From: Ruminococcaceae bacterium UBA6857 | GTDB lineage: Bacteria; Bacillota; Clostridia; Oscillospirales; Acutalibacteraceae | NCBI GenBank assembly: GCA_002451715.1 | Contig: DKDD01000092.1 | Location: 11,957 to 25,886 of the forward strand | Length of the DNA stretch: 13,930 nucleotides | Reading direction: 5' to 3' | Part shown: positions 1 to 7,905 of the stretch, piece after piece | How positions within the stretch are numbered: the first letter of the stretch is position 1 | Layout of the letters: the number at the start of each line of letters is the position of its first letter | Made by a program: the position numbers and the translations under genes | Notes under the pieces: model-generated | Told to the model about the DNA's origin: nothing | Seen by the model: only the letters and a program-made list of their open reading frames with translations | The model's database searches: none

Positions 1-503
1 TGAGAACTGCACGTTTCAAAGAGCTTTTTGAAAAAATCGGCTTTGAATATAAGGACGATATTGAGCTTCTTGCCGATACATATCTTTCCTATCTCGGAAA
101 GGGAGCGGCACTCATTGACGGTGCGCTTTATCTTTGCGAACGGCTTAAGGAAGAAGGGTATATGCTTTACAGCATCACAAACGGTGTTTCTGCAACGCAG
201 AAAAGCCGCCTTTCAAAAAGCGGACTTGACAAGGTTATGGACGGTGTGTTTATTTCGGAAGATATAGGAACGCAAAAACCGTTTTTGAAGTTTTTTGAAT
301 GTGTTTTTGAAAGCATCGGCGAAAAGGACAAATCAAAGATAATCGTTGTCGGTGATTCCTACGGTTCGGACATCAAAGGCGCGTGTAATGCGGGACTTGA
401 CTGCGTTTGGTTCAACCGCGAAAAAGAAGAAAACGTTTTGTCACTTCCGGTGAAAAAAGAGATTCAAGAACTCGGCGAACTTTTTGAATTTTTTGGCCTT
501 TAA
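1..503 (+). CDS. HAD-superfamily hydrolase, YjjG-like (partial, 5' end missing)
   Basis: The frame is open from the first bases of the window to a TAA at 501-503, giving about 166 residues of a C-terminal portion. HAD motif II is visible in YSITNGV (Ser/Thr plus Asn), motif III is the Lys of GTQKP, and motif IV is GDSYGSDIKGACNAG with the acidic Asp that helps bind Mg2+. The GDSxxSDIxGAxNAG form and the following VWFNR fit the YjjG/noncanonical pyrimidine nucleotidase and phosphoglycolate phosphatase-like subgroup. The nucleophile motif DxDxT and most of the cap domain lie before the window. A cytosolic phosphatase acting on small phosphorylated metabolites is the family expectation, but the substrate cannot be read from this fragment. 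It ends in a Phe-rich tail just before a terminator, so it is the last gene of its transcript. Confidence 0.85.
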   Translation, partial: RTARFKELFEKIGFEYKDDIELLADTYLSYLGKGAALIDGALYLCERLKEEGYMLYSITNGVSATQKSRLSKSGLDKVMDGVFISEDIGTQKPFLKFFECVFESIGEKDKSKIIVVGDSYGSDIKGACNAGLDCVWFNREKEENVLSLPVKKEIQELGELFEFFGL

Positions 504-520
504 TTTGCTGCTTTTTAAAT

Positions 521-565
521 GGAGACTGTTGCATTTGGTTTTTACCTTTGCGACGGTCTTTTTTT
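521..565 (+). terminator. Rho-independent terminator of the HAD gene
   Basis: An imperfect hairpin pairs AGACTGTTGCA (from 523) with TGCGACGGTCT (to 559), with two G:T pairs, continues after a small internal loop into GGT/ACC around a TTTT loop, and is followed at once by a run of six T (560-565). It sits 20 bases after the HAD stop codon. Confidence 0.8.
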
Positions 566-763
566 GTTGCGGTTTAAAAGGCGGAAAACACGAAAAAACG
601 GCTAAAACGCTGGAAAAAATGGGAAAATCACACAATTTTATATTTGTTTTTGAAGAACAAAATTGTTGAAAATTTTGCATAATTTGTGAATAAACTTTGA
701 ATTGAAAATGCAACACGGAAGGAAACTTTATCCATTTTTAAAACTGCCAAAAATCATTGTGCG
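566..763. other. Intergenic region, AT-rich, no gene seen
   Basis: About 200 bases between the terminator and the next promoter. I see no open frame with a ribosome binding site. The only structure noticed is an AT-rich hairpin: CAATTTT (633-639) against AAAATTG (659-665), with GTT/AAC continuing inside. Confidence 0.4.
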
Positions 764-791
764 TTGACGATAAAAACTATGAAAATATAAT
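764..791 (+). promoter_or_regulatory. Sigma-A type promoter for the secreted-protein gene
   Basis: TTGACG (764-769) and a perfect TATAAT (786-791) are separated by 16 bases. The expected start is near 798, leaving a leader of roughly 75 bases before the ATG at 875. It is the best match to a housekeeping promoter in the window and has the right orientation and distance. Confidence 0.75.
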
Positions 792-804
792 AAAAGTGAC
801 CAAT

Positions 805-832
805 GATTGATTGAGCTGACTTTCAATCAATC
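805..832 (+). promoter_or_regulatory. Leader inverted repeat between promoter and start codon
   Basis: GATTGATTGA (805-814) and TCAATCAATC (823-832) are perfect 10-base inverted repeats around an 8-base loop. The repeat lies just after the predicted transcription start. It could be a 5' mRNA stabilising hairpin or a repressor-binding site; no T-run follows, so it is not a terminator. Confidence 0.55.
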
Positions 833-874
833 GCGGCTATATCTGTACCGAAAATTTTAAGGAGGTAAATACTT

Positions 875-3800
875 ATGAAAAAGGTACTGTCAGTGGTTCT
901 TTCGCTCATGATGCTCCTTTGCGCTCTTCCGTTTTCGAGCATTGCGGCAAAAGATTACACACCCGCAACTTCATATGCTGAATATGACGCAAACAAAGTT
1001 GCGGCAAACGACGCAGAATATATCGGCGGTCTTTCAGTTGATCAGATCGCAGGTATACTTCTCGACTACGTTGACGGCATTCTTGCCGGCGTAGATGTTA
1101 ACGTCAACTACGAAGGCTTCGAGATCAACACTCTCGATATGCTTGATGTTGACACACTCACAAAATGGGCATACGACGCAATCAGCGGCGACATGCTCGG
1201 CGGAGACTTCGATAAGCTTGACGCTTCCGCTCTCGCAGGTCTTTCAAGAAAGAACGGCGATGTCAACTATATGCTTGGCATGCTTCAGTTCATGGCTGAC
1301 AACGCAGACCTCTTCGGAAAAGTTTTCTCTTGGGATAACAAAGAAGAAACCTTTGACTGCGGCAAAATCGGCGAATACCTTGAAACCCTCAACGAAGGCG
1401 ACGAAGGATATGAAGCAAGAGTCTTCTATGAAAAGTACATCCTTTCAAACGACATTCAGAAGGCTTTCACAAGCGAAATCGCCCGCGAAATGAACTACAC
1501 AATCCCCGAAGGCGAAACCTTTGACGAAACCATCAGCAACGGTATTCTTGCTTGGCTTTCAGGTCTCCTTTCAAAGGCAGGTCTCCTTTCGGACGAAGGT
1601 GTTAAGGCTCTCAAGGCTTATGACCTTCGCACAGAAGATGTTTACTTCCACCTCAAGAACCTCGTTGCTCTTCTTCAGAGCGATAACGAAGTTATGGAAA
1701 AAACATACTTCACTTATTATCTTGATTCTCTCCTCAGAACCGTTCTTAAAACCGCTCTCGGCTTTAAGCCCGTTGTTGGTACAGAGGACGCTCCGGCAGC
1801 AGTTGTTGCAGAATTCAAAGCAACCTATGCCGATCTTGCAACCCTTTACACAATTTCCGGCGGTACTGTAAACTTCAGAGCAGCTGACGGCAGCTACTAT
1901 CAGTTCGTTGTTACGGCTGATGCTATCACTTCCGCAAAGGCTCTCACTTGGGAAAACGCTCTCGGTTTCAACCTTGAAATGCCTGTTGTTGACATTTTCA
2001 CCGGTGACAACGATGCACTTGTTCAGGAATATAAGCCGACTTCAACCAACGAAGAAGACTATAAGCCGACCGTTTATACCAAGAGTGAATACGTTTCTCT
2101 CGTTCCGGAAGAAATGAAGACTCTTGCAAATGTTACCGGCGACGCTGTTCCGGAAGAATTTGCAAAAATTATCGCTAACGGCACTGCAATCCCGATGAAG
2201 GATTACATGAAAGTTCTTGTTAAGCAGGGCGCAGAAGAAAAGCTCAACATGGTTCTTTCTTTCGCTGAAATCGAAGCTTATGCAGAAGAACTTGCAACCA
2301 AGATGGCTCAGGATACTATTAATAACATGGCTCCAATCAATCTTGGATTTATGACAATCGTTCCGAAAGATGTTGTTAGTGTTGATAAGGTTGATGTTAC
2401 CCTTAGTTACACCGGATATGCAACGAAAGACGAGTTTATTTGCCTTGTAAATGCAGATGCCGCTATTGAACTCAGCGGTAATGAAATGGCTGTAAGCATG
2501 GCAAAGGCTGCGGCAGAACCGGCAATTCAGCAGGCTATAACTAACCCCATCGCTACCGTTGTTATGGATAACCTTTCCGGCAGTGATACCGACATTTCCG
2601 CTCTTGTTGCTCTCAAGGACTTCATCGATACCGACTTTGCAGTTGATATGGGCGTTCTTGATTTCGCAGGCAACTATGACGCATACAACGGAGTAATCGG
2701 CCAGGTTAACAGAGTTCTCTGCGACCTTCTCAAGATGCTCCTTTCGGACGAAGGCTATGACAGCCTTGGCCTTACCGAAGGCGGAAACCAGAACCTTACC
2801 GCAAACCTCCAGAAGCTTTGCGATAAGGCAGGCAAGATTGTTGACGCAGCAAAGAACGTTATCAGCGGCGACGACTTCAAGGCTCTTGCCGACAGCCTCA
2901 ACGTAAGCGACCTCTTCGCTTCGTCACACGGCTTCAATGCAGATATGCTTTATAACCTTGACTTCTCAAGCGTTGAAAACCTCTATGTTTGCGCAATCAG
3001 AATGGGCTGCGACTTCCTTGACGCAGAACAGCCCGGCGTTCTTCATGACGTTCATATGCTTGTTGAAGACAGCACAACCCTTGACGACATGGCTGTTAAA
3101 GTAACGGACTATGTACTTGCAAAGGCAGTTGAAGAAGCTAACGCTAATATCGAAGGCTTCAATTACACTTACACAAACATTTCCGGCGAAGCAGTAAACG
3201 ACGCTGCAACCGCAAAGAACGTTATCATGGGCAAGCTTGTTGATATCGCTTACTATGCAGTAAACGATTACGGCTTCCCGAAAGCTAACGAAATTATTAA
3301 CAACTGCATTGATAAGCTCAATGCAAAAGCAGGTGAAGCAATCATTCCGCACGTTGATTTCAAGTTCGGTGTTGCAAAGACCGCTGATTGGGAATCAACC
3401 CTCAATGCAATGGTTGACCGCGTTCTCGATCTCACCGACGGCATCATCGTATGCGTAGCAGACATTGACAGAAACGCAAACGTATTTGATAAGATCGGTA
3501 CTGTTGCAAACGCAATCCTTCCGCTCGGCTCACTTCTTTCGAACTGCGCAGGCAACGGATTTGTTGTTGACTTCAGAAACATCATTGACAACATCGTATT
3601 CGGCGATGTACTTGCCGGAAACTTTGACAACTTCCTTCGTCTCTTTGAAACCGACGTTAAGACTGATGACGTTGCTAAGGGCGCAAGCGTAACCTACGCT
3701 CTTGTTAAGGCTTCGGATCACATTGTTGATGCCGTATTCCCGAACACTGTTGAAGCAGAACTTTATACTCCGTCACTCACCGTTCAGCAGGAATTCACCG

Positions 3801-4696
3801 GTTCTCTCAGCGATCAGGGCATCGCAGCAAGAAACATGAGAAGCATTAACTCCGTTAAGGCTGACCTTGTTCCCGCTGTACTCGAACTCGTAAGAGAAAG
3901 CGGAATCCTTCCGTCACTCGTTAAGAGCGACTGCGAACACACCAACGTTGTTACTATCGAAGCTATCCCGGCAACCTGCATCACCACCGGTTATACCGCA
4001 GGCACAAGATGTAAGAATTGCGGAAAGTGGCTCACCGGTCACGAAGAAATCGCTAAGGACGCTACCGTTCATGCAGGTCCTGTTGAAGCTGTTGCCGCTA
4101 AGGACGCTACCTGCACAGAAGCAGGTTCAACTGCCGGAACAAAGTGTACAGCTTGCGGCGCCGTTATCAGCGGATGCGAAACCGTTGACGCTCTCGGACA
4201 TGATATCAGCGTTGTAGTTAAAACCGTTAATGCAACCTGCACAGAAAAGGGCTATACCGTTTATAAGTGCTCACGTTGCGACGTAACCGAAAACAGAGAC
4301 TACACCAACGCTCTCGGACATGATATTACCGTTAAGGTTAAAACCGTTGCTCCGACCTGCACAGCAGAAGGCTATACCGTTTATAAGTGCTCACGCTGCG
4401 ACGTAACCGAAAAGAAAGACATCGTTCCCGCTCACGGTCACACTCCGGTTGCTGTAGCCGGCAAGGCTCCGACCTGCACCGAAACCGGTCTTACCGACGG
4501 CGTTAAGTGCTCGGTTTGCGGAACCGTAATCACCGCTCAGGAAACCATCCCGGCAACCGGTCATACCGATGCCGACGGCGACAATGCATGCGATGTTTGC
4601 GGCGCAACAATCAAGAAGCCGAGCTTCTTTGATAAGATTAAAGCATTCTTCCAGAAGATTATCGACTGGTTCAAGAATCTTTTCACAAAGAAATAA
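875..4696 (+). CDS. Large secreted protein with Cys-rich CxxC repeats and an amphipathic C-terminal tail, function unknown
   Basis: A 1273-residue protein starting at ATG 875 behind a clear AAGGAGG (859-865). Residues 1-25 are a signal peptide (MKK, hydrophobic core LSVVLSLMMLLCALPF, likely cut near SIAA/K). Residues about 26-1015 are acidic, Ala/Leu-rich and mostly helical-looking, without a domain I recognise. Residues 1020-1246 hold five repeats of about 31-44 residues of the form TC-TxxGxT-x(2-4)-KCxxCG/D...LGH, the last followed by a DADGDNACDVCG segment resembling a Ca-binding or half repeat. The paired CxxC could bind metal or form disulphides. The last 27 residues (1247-1273) are a Phe/Ile/Trp and Lys-rich amphipathic helix ending TKK. 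There is no LPXTG motif or SLH domain. It is probably exported and attached to or associated with the cell envelope. It has its own promoter and is transcribed alone. Confidence 0.85.
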   Translation: MKKVLSVVLSLMMLLCALPFSSIAAKDYTPATSYAEYDANKVAANDAEYIGGLSVDQIAGILLDYVDGILAGVDVNVNYEGFEINTLDMLDVDTLTKWAYDAISGDMLGGDFDKLDASALAGLSRKNGDVNYMLGMLQFMADNADLFGKVFSWDNKEETFDCGKIGEYLETLNEGDEGYEARVFYEKYILSNDIQKAFTSEIAREMNYTIPEGETFDETISNGILAWLSGLLSKAGLLSDEGVKALKAYDLRTEDVYFHLKNLVALLQSDNEVMEKTYFTYYLDSLLRTVLKTALGFKPVVGTEDAPAAVVAEFKATYADLATLYTISGGTVNFRAADGSYYQFVVTADAITSAKALTWENALGFNLEMPVVDIFTGDNDALVQEYKPTSTNEEDYKPTVYTKSEYVSLVPEEMKTLANVTGDAVPEEFAKIIANGTAIPMKDYMKVLVKQGAEEKLNMVLSFAEIEAYAEELATKMAQDTINNMAPINLGFMTIVPKDVVSVDKVDVTLSYTGYATKDEFICLVNADAAIELSGNEMAVSMAKAAAEPAIQQAITNPIATVVMDNLSGSDTDISALVALKDFIDTDFAVDMGVLDFAGNYDAYNGVIGQVNRVLCDLLKMLLSDEGYDSLGLTEGGNQNLTANLQKLCDKAGKIVDAAKNVISGDDFKALADSLNVSDLFASSHGFNADMLYNLDFSSVENLYVCAIRMGCDFLDAEQPGVLHDVHMLVEDSTTLDDMAVKVTDYVLAKAVEEANANIEGFNYTYTNISGEAVNDAATAKNVIMGKLVDIAYYAVNDYGFPKANEIINNCIDKLNAKAGEAIIPHVDFKFGVAKTADWESTLNAMVDRVLDLTDGIIVCVADIDRNANVFDKIGTVANAILPLGSLLSNCAGNGFVVDFRNIIDNIVFGDVLAGNFDNFLRLFETDVKTDDVAKGASVTYALVKASDHIVDAVFPNTVEAELYTPSLTVQQEFTGSLSDQGIAARNMRSINSVKADLVPAVLELVRESGILPSLVKSDCEHTNVVTIEAIPATCITTGYTAGTRCKNCGKWLTGHEEIAKDATVHAGPVEAVAAKDATCTEAGSTAGTKCTACGAVISGCETVDALGHDISVVVKTVNATCTEKGYTVYKCSRCDVTENRDYTNALGHDITVKVKTVAPTCTAEGYTVYKCSRCDVTEKKDIVPAHGHTPVAVAGKAPTCTETGLTDGVKCSVCGTVITAQETIPATGHTDADGDNACDVCGATIKKPSFFDKIKAFFQKIIDWFKNLFTKK
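4189..4428 (+). repeat. 120-bp tandem coding repeat (Cys-rich module)
   Basis: Two adjacent copies with an exact 120-base period, both starting CGCTCTCGGACATGATAT and both carrying GGCTATACCGTTTATAAGTG then TCACGYTGCGACGTAACCGA. The near-identical DNA indicates a recent internal duplication of the 40-residue CxxC module. Neighbouring modules in the same gene are diverged at the DNA level. Confidence 0.8.
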
Positions 4697-4756
4697 GAAT
4701 ACAAGGTTTTCTACACCGATTAAATATACAAGTCTTTCTTCACTTTTCTTGTATTC
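4697..4756. repeat. Perfect 9-base inverted repeat right after the secreted-protein stop codon
   Basis: GAATACAAG (4697-4705) begins directly after the TAA, and CTTGTATTC (4748-4756) is its exact reverse complement 42 bases on. There is no T-run after it on the plus strand, so it is at best a weak terminator. It may also be a boundary feature of the neighbouring element. Confidence 0.45.
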
Positions 4757-4814
4757 ATTAAAAACAAAAAGCGCGCCCCTAAAGGGTGTCTCACTAAGGG
4801 ATTATATACCTTGG

Positions 4815-4860
4815 AAAAATATCGGCATAGTTTGGAGTGATCCGGCTATGCCGATTTTTT
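4815..4860. terminator. Bidirectional terminator overlapping the end of the recombinase gene
   Basis: ATCGGCATAG (4821-4830) and CTATGCCGAT (4846-4855) form a perfect 10-base stem with a 15-base loop. On the plus strand it is followed by six T (4855-4860); on the minus strand by ATATTTTT (4822-4815). The recombinase TAG stop (4848-4846) lies inside the stem. It can stop transcription both from the secreted-protein gene and from the recombinase. Confidence 0.8.
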
Positions 4861-6503
4861 CGGTTCTTGGGGCAGTTCGACTGCTCCGATGAAGTTCCAA
4901 TGAATAAGGATTGTCTGCTTTTTCGTTCTGGTTCCGGTCACCTTCTCCGGCGTGAACACGTCGATGCGCTCCACCAAGGAACGGATGATCTCCGCATCCA
5001 ATTCTTTGACCTCGGTGTATTTCTTGACCTGTGCGAGGAAAGAATCAATGTTGAGCCGTTGCGTCTTTGCTTTTGCAATTGTATCTCGCAGGACGGTCAC
5101 CCGAGCGGAGAGACCTTTCTGCTCCTGCTCGTAGGTGGCGGTCATCTTGGCAAAGCGCTCATCGCTGATTTTACCGTCGAGGTTATCCTCGTAAAGCCGT
5201 TGGATGATGCTGTCCAGTTTGGTAATACGCTGTGTGGCCTGCTCTAGTTCTCGGCTGCATTCGCGGAATTGCCTGTTGAGGTCACGCTCATTTTTCTTGG
5301 TCAGCAGTTCCACAAATTCAGATTCCCGTTCACGAACAAAGGAAAGCATACGATTTATCTCCGCCAGCAGAATCTGCTCTACCTGCACATTGCGTATCTG
5401 GTGGGAGGTGCATTTTCCTTTCTGCTTGCGGTAGGTGGCGCAGACGAAATGCTCCTGTTCATGTGACCATCCTCTGGCTCGGACTTGATACAGTTTTGCA
5501 CCGCAGTCTGCACAGAACAGCATACCGGACAAGACCGGCATTTCGCCCATCGGCGTGAGCCTGCGTCTGCCGTTGCGAATATTCTGAACGATATCAAAGG
5601 TTTCCTGGTCAATAATGGCTTCGTGGGTGTTCTTGAAGATCACCCATTCCGACGGGTCATTGTTGACCTTTTTCTTTGATTTGTAGGATTTCTTCTTGGT
5701 CTTGAAGTTTACCGTGTGACCCAAGTATTCCATTTTCACCAGAATATCTGCCACAGTGCGCTGCTGCCAAGCGTAAATATCCTCCGGTTCCCTGGCGGGT
5801 GTGTTGATGCCCATGCGATGGAGATGTACAGTTGGTACGGGTATCTGTCTCTGCGACAGTGCCTTGGCAATTTGAGAAGGCCCTTTCCGGCTACGCACAT
5901 TTTGAAGATATCCTTGACCACATCGGCTGCGACATCGTCTACGATCCAGTGATGCTTGTCATCTGGGTCTTTGAGATAACCATACGGAGGATTGGTACAC
6001 AGCGGTTTGCCGGATTCGCCTTTTGCTTTGAACACCGCACGGATCTTCTTACTGGTGTCCTTGGCATAGAATTCATTGAAAATATTGATGAACGGAGTAA
6101 AATCGCTGTCCTGCTGATTTGCGCTGTCCACGCCGTTGTTGATGGCAATAAAGCGGACATCTGCGCCGGGAAAAGCCACCTCGGTGTAGTAGCCCACCTT
6201 GAGGTAGTCTCTTCCCAGTCTGCTCATGTCCTTTACAATGACCGTACCGACTTTGCCCTCGTCCACAAGTGCAATAAGACGCTGCCAGTCCGGGCGGTCG
6301 AAGTTCGTACCGCTGTACCCATCGTCTACGAAAAACATCGTGTTGCCGAGGCCGTTATCATCAGCGAACTTTCGAAGGATAGCTTTCTGGTTAAGAATGG
6401 AATTGCTATCACCCTGGAGTTCATCGTCACGGGAGAGACGGCAATACAGAGCTGTGATTTTATCCGTCGCAATAGCGGAGGACTGTCTATTTGATTGTTT
6501 CAT
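4846..6503 (-). pseudogene. Large serine recombinase (TnpX/TndX-like, DUF4368 type), frame split by a -1 shift
   Basis: Joined over the shift, the product is 552 residues, a normal length for the family. The start is ATG 6503, 6 bases behind GGAG (AAAGGAG at 6516-6510), in preference to the in-frame ATG at 6530. The N-terminal resolvase domain shows ALYCRLSRDDE with the catalytic Ser24, GYSGTNFDRPDW (62-73) and KDMSRLGRDY (91-100). The recombinase domain follows, then a zinc ribbon (C331/C334, C355/C365), a long coiled coil (about 387-482), and the C-terminal DUF4368 block around TKKQTILIHWNF. After GKG at residue 208 the first frame runs into unrelated sequence, while the -1 frame continues with PSQIAKAL as expected. 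The enzyme would excise and integrate the element at short att sites without high-energy cofactors. Whether this copy is active depends on the shift being a deletion, a sequencing error or programmed. Confidence 0.85.
5880..5886 (-). other. Frameshift site, slippery heptamer A_AAG_GGC in the recombinase gene
   Basis: On the minus strand the bases 5886-5880 read AAAGGGC, and the upstream reading frame divides them as A AAG GGC, the X_XXY_YYZ form used for -1 frameshifting. A -1 slip here yields ...GKG-PSQIA..., which restores the family sequence. The simple alternative is loss of one C from an ancestral GGGCCC. Confidence 0.6.
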
Positions 6504-6541
6504 GATGTGCTCCTTTCCGACAGTCCTCAAGCGGGTACTAC

Positions 6542-6570
6542 ATATTCCCGTACTATTGCGGATAAGTCAA
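6542..6570 (-). promoter_or_regulatory. Possible promoter of the recombinase gene
   Basis: On the minus strand TTGACT (6570-6565) is followed after 17 bases by GAATAT (6547-6542), a weak -10. TAGTAC occurs twice around the -10 with a spacing of about 16 bases, which could be an operator. It lies about 40 bases upstream of the recombinase start. Confidence 0.35.
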
Positions 6571-6631
6571 GGGTTATTTGCGATTCTTAAGATGAACTTT
6601 ATGATAACGGCATGGCCTGCCGTACAGGCGT

Positions 6632-6817
6632 TTAAGCAGCTGTAGCCGAAGGTGGTGTTTTCTCGTTTTCATTGTTCAATATCAACCTTTTCACCTTATC
6701 GTACAGATGCTCTCCGGCACGGTCGCTCTCAACGGAAACTACGGTAAAAAGCGTATCGCCGATCTGCATTTCTGTGACCCGGCTCGGTTTGTTTTTAGTA
6801 ATGGTGTTCACATCCAT
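6632..6817 (-). CDS. tnpW: TnpW-like transposon-encoded small protein
   Basis: A 61-residue protein starting at ATG 6817, with AAAGGAG (6830-6824) 6 bases upstream. The sequence has the TnpW pattern: a polar N-terminus, then IGDTLFTVVSVES (a short beta hairpin), then a helix EHLYDKVKRLILNNENEKT. TnpW proteins sit beside TnpX-type recombinases in Tn4451-like elements; their role is not known, though an accessory or regulatory function in recombination is often assumed. Here it is followed 128 bases later by the recombinase on the same strand, which supports the assignment. No catalytic motif is seen. The identification rests on pattern memory and context, not on a search. Confidence 0.7.
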   Translation of the reverse strand: MDVNTITKNKPSRVTEMQIGDTLFTVVSVESDRAGEHLYDKVKRLILNNENEKTPPSATAA

Positions 6818-6918
6818 AATGGTCTCCTTTCCGACCCGGTAGGGTGGGTATTGTCTTCAAAACGGAAAAGCGGTGTGGGGGATCCGCGCGTGATTTTGCA
6901 TAAGTTTTAGCGGGAATA

Positions 6919-6946
6919 GCCCCTGTAGGACGCTACCCACGGGGGC
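6919..6946. repeat. Stem-loop between capsid and tnpW genes
   Basis: GCCCC (6919-6923) pairs with GGGGC (6942-6946), and GTAG (6925-6928) pairs with CTAC (6933-6936) around a GACG loop, with unpaired bases between the two stems. It lies 11 bases beyond the capsid stop on the transcribed strand. No T-run follows, so it may be an mRNA 3' hairpin or processing site rather than a terminator. Confidence 0.45.
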
Positions 6947-6956
6947 CTCCCGAAAA

Positions 6957-7892
6957 TTATGCGGTCATCTGCATGACCTTGACGGCTTCGGGACGGATCA
7001 GTTTGCCGTCCAGAAGTTCAAAGGCAAGATAACCGACCTGGTCTGTTTCAAAGAAACGCTCATGCAAAGTTCGAACGGTCATGCCGGCACGCTCCACGAT
7101 CCAGTAGAAGCTGAAATCACCGAAAGCGATAGGCTTGCTGCCGGAGATCGCATCGGGCATATATTCGGAGATGTGCACCTTTTTGCCCAGAATGGTATCG
7201 TTGGTGTGATTCCACAGCGGCTGACCGGCACTGTCGGTAAGAGAACGGATAGCCAGAGCCGTTTTACTGTTCATCATCCATACACCGTCCTTGCGGTACT
7301 CCGGCTTTGCGGAGAAGAACAACTTGAGTACATTTTCATAGGTAATGACATCGGTAGTCACACAGACCTCTGCACCGCCTGCCTTTGCCAGAATGCCGGT
7401 GGGCATATTCACGCCGGTGCCGTTGATAAAACCGCGCTCCTCTGCATGGGAGAAATCCTTGACCAGTCTGTCGGTAACATAGCTTTCAAAGATGTAAGGG
7501 TTATCATGCAGGAAAGATGCGTCAAGCTGCATGATAACCGCCAGCTTGTGGTCGCTCAGCTTATATGTGCTGAAATCGTTGATGGCATCGTATGCGTTGA
7601 TTGCACCGCCGGGACCGACCCATTCGGCAGAGTCGGTATTGACCTTTGCAAGGATAGCGGAAGGACCGCCGGGTGCATAGTGGACGGTGGCAAGCTGACG
7701 GAACAGGCTCTCTGCTTTCAGCTTATCTCCGAACTTTTTGGAAGATGTAGTAGGCAGTGCATATGCGCCTGTGATATTTCTGCCAAGATCAAGGAAAGCC
7801 TTGTGACCTTCCTTGCCCATGAGATAGTTCCAGAAGTGGCTGTGGTACTCCGGCTGATTGACGGGAGTAAAAGTATCGATAGCAGTGCTCAT
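6957..7892 (-). CDS. HK97-fold phage major capsid protein, stand-alone and without a delta domain
   Basis: A 311-residue protein. The start is ATG 7892, 8 bases behind AAGGAGG (7907-7901); the longer in-frame extension to 8090 has no such site and overlaps the upstream gene. The order of features matches HK97 gp5-type capsid proteins: TGAYALPTTSSKKF (N-arm, 41-54), LFRQLATV, WVGPGGAI in the E-loop region (91-98), KLAVIMQLDASFLHDNP (116-132), the spine-helix end with ERGFINGTGVNMPTGIL (152-168), then the A domain and the P-domain strand GYLAFELLDGKLIRPEAVKVM. In HK97 about 100 residues of scaffold domain precede this part; here only about 40 do. There is no protease, portal, terminase or tail gene nearby. 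The short gene before it ends 13 bases upstream, with its stop codon inside this gene's ribosome binding site. The product should self-assemble into shells; what it packages is unknown. An encapsulin-like use cannot be excluded. Confidence 0.88.
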   Translation of the reverse strand: MSTAIDTFTPVNQPEYHSHFWNYLMGKEGHKAFLDLGRNITGAYALPTTSSKKFGDKLKAESLFRQLATVHYAPGGPSAILAKVNTDSAEWVGPGGAINAYDAINDFSTYKLSDHKLAVIMQLDASFLHDNPYIFESYVTDRLVKDFSHAEERGFINGTGVNMPTGILAKAGGAEVCVTTDVITYENVLKLFFSAKPEYRKDGVWMMNSKTALAIRSLTDSAGQPLWNHTNDTILGKKVHISEYMPDAISGSKPIAFGDFSFYWIVERAGMTVRTLHERFFETDQVGYLAFELLDGKLIRPEAVKVMQMTA

Positions 7893-7905
7893 TTTAAGAC
7901 CCTCC

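Noticed and set aside
441..716. Minus-strand frame of 91 codons over the HAD gene end and terminator
   Set aside because: Lys/Phe-rich low-complexity translation crossing a terminator; no start signal.
3932..4613. CRISPR-like regular DNA repeats
   Set aside because: The periodicity is explained by protein repeats in frame; units differ at wobble positions and there are no unique spacers.
5832..6494. Plus-strand open frame of 220 codons opposite the recombinase
   Set aside because: Antisense to the conserved resolvase domain; no ribosome binding site.
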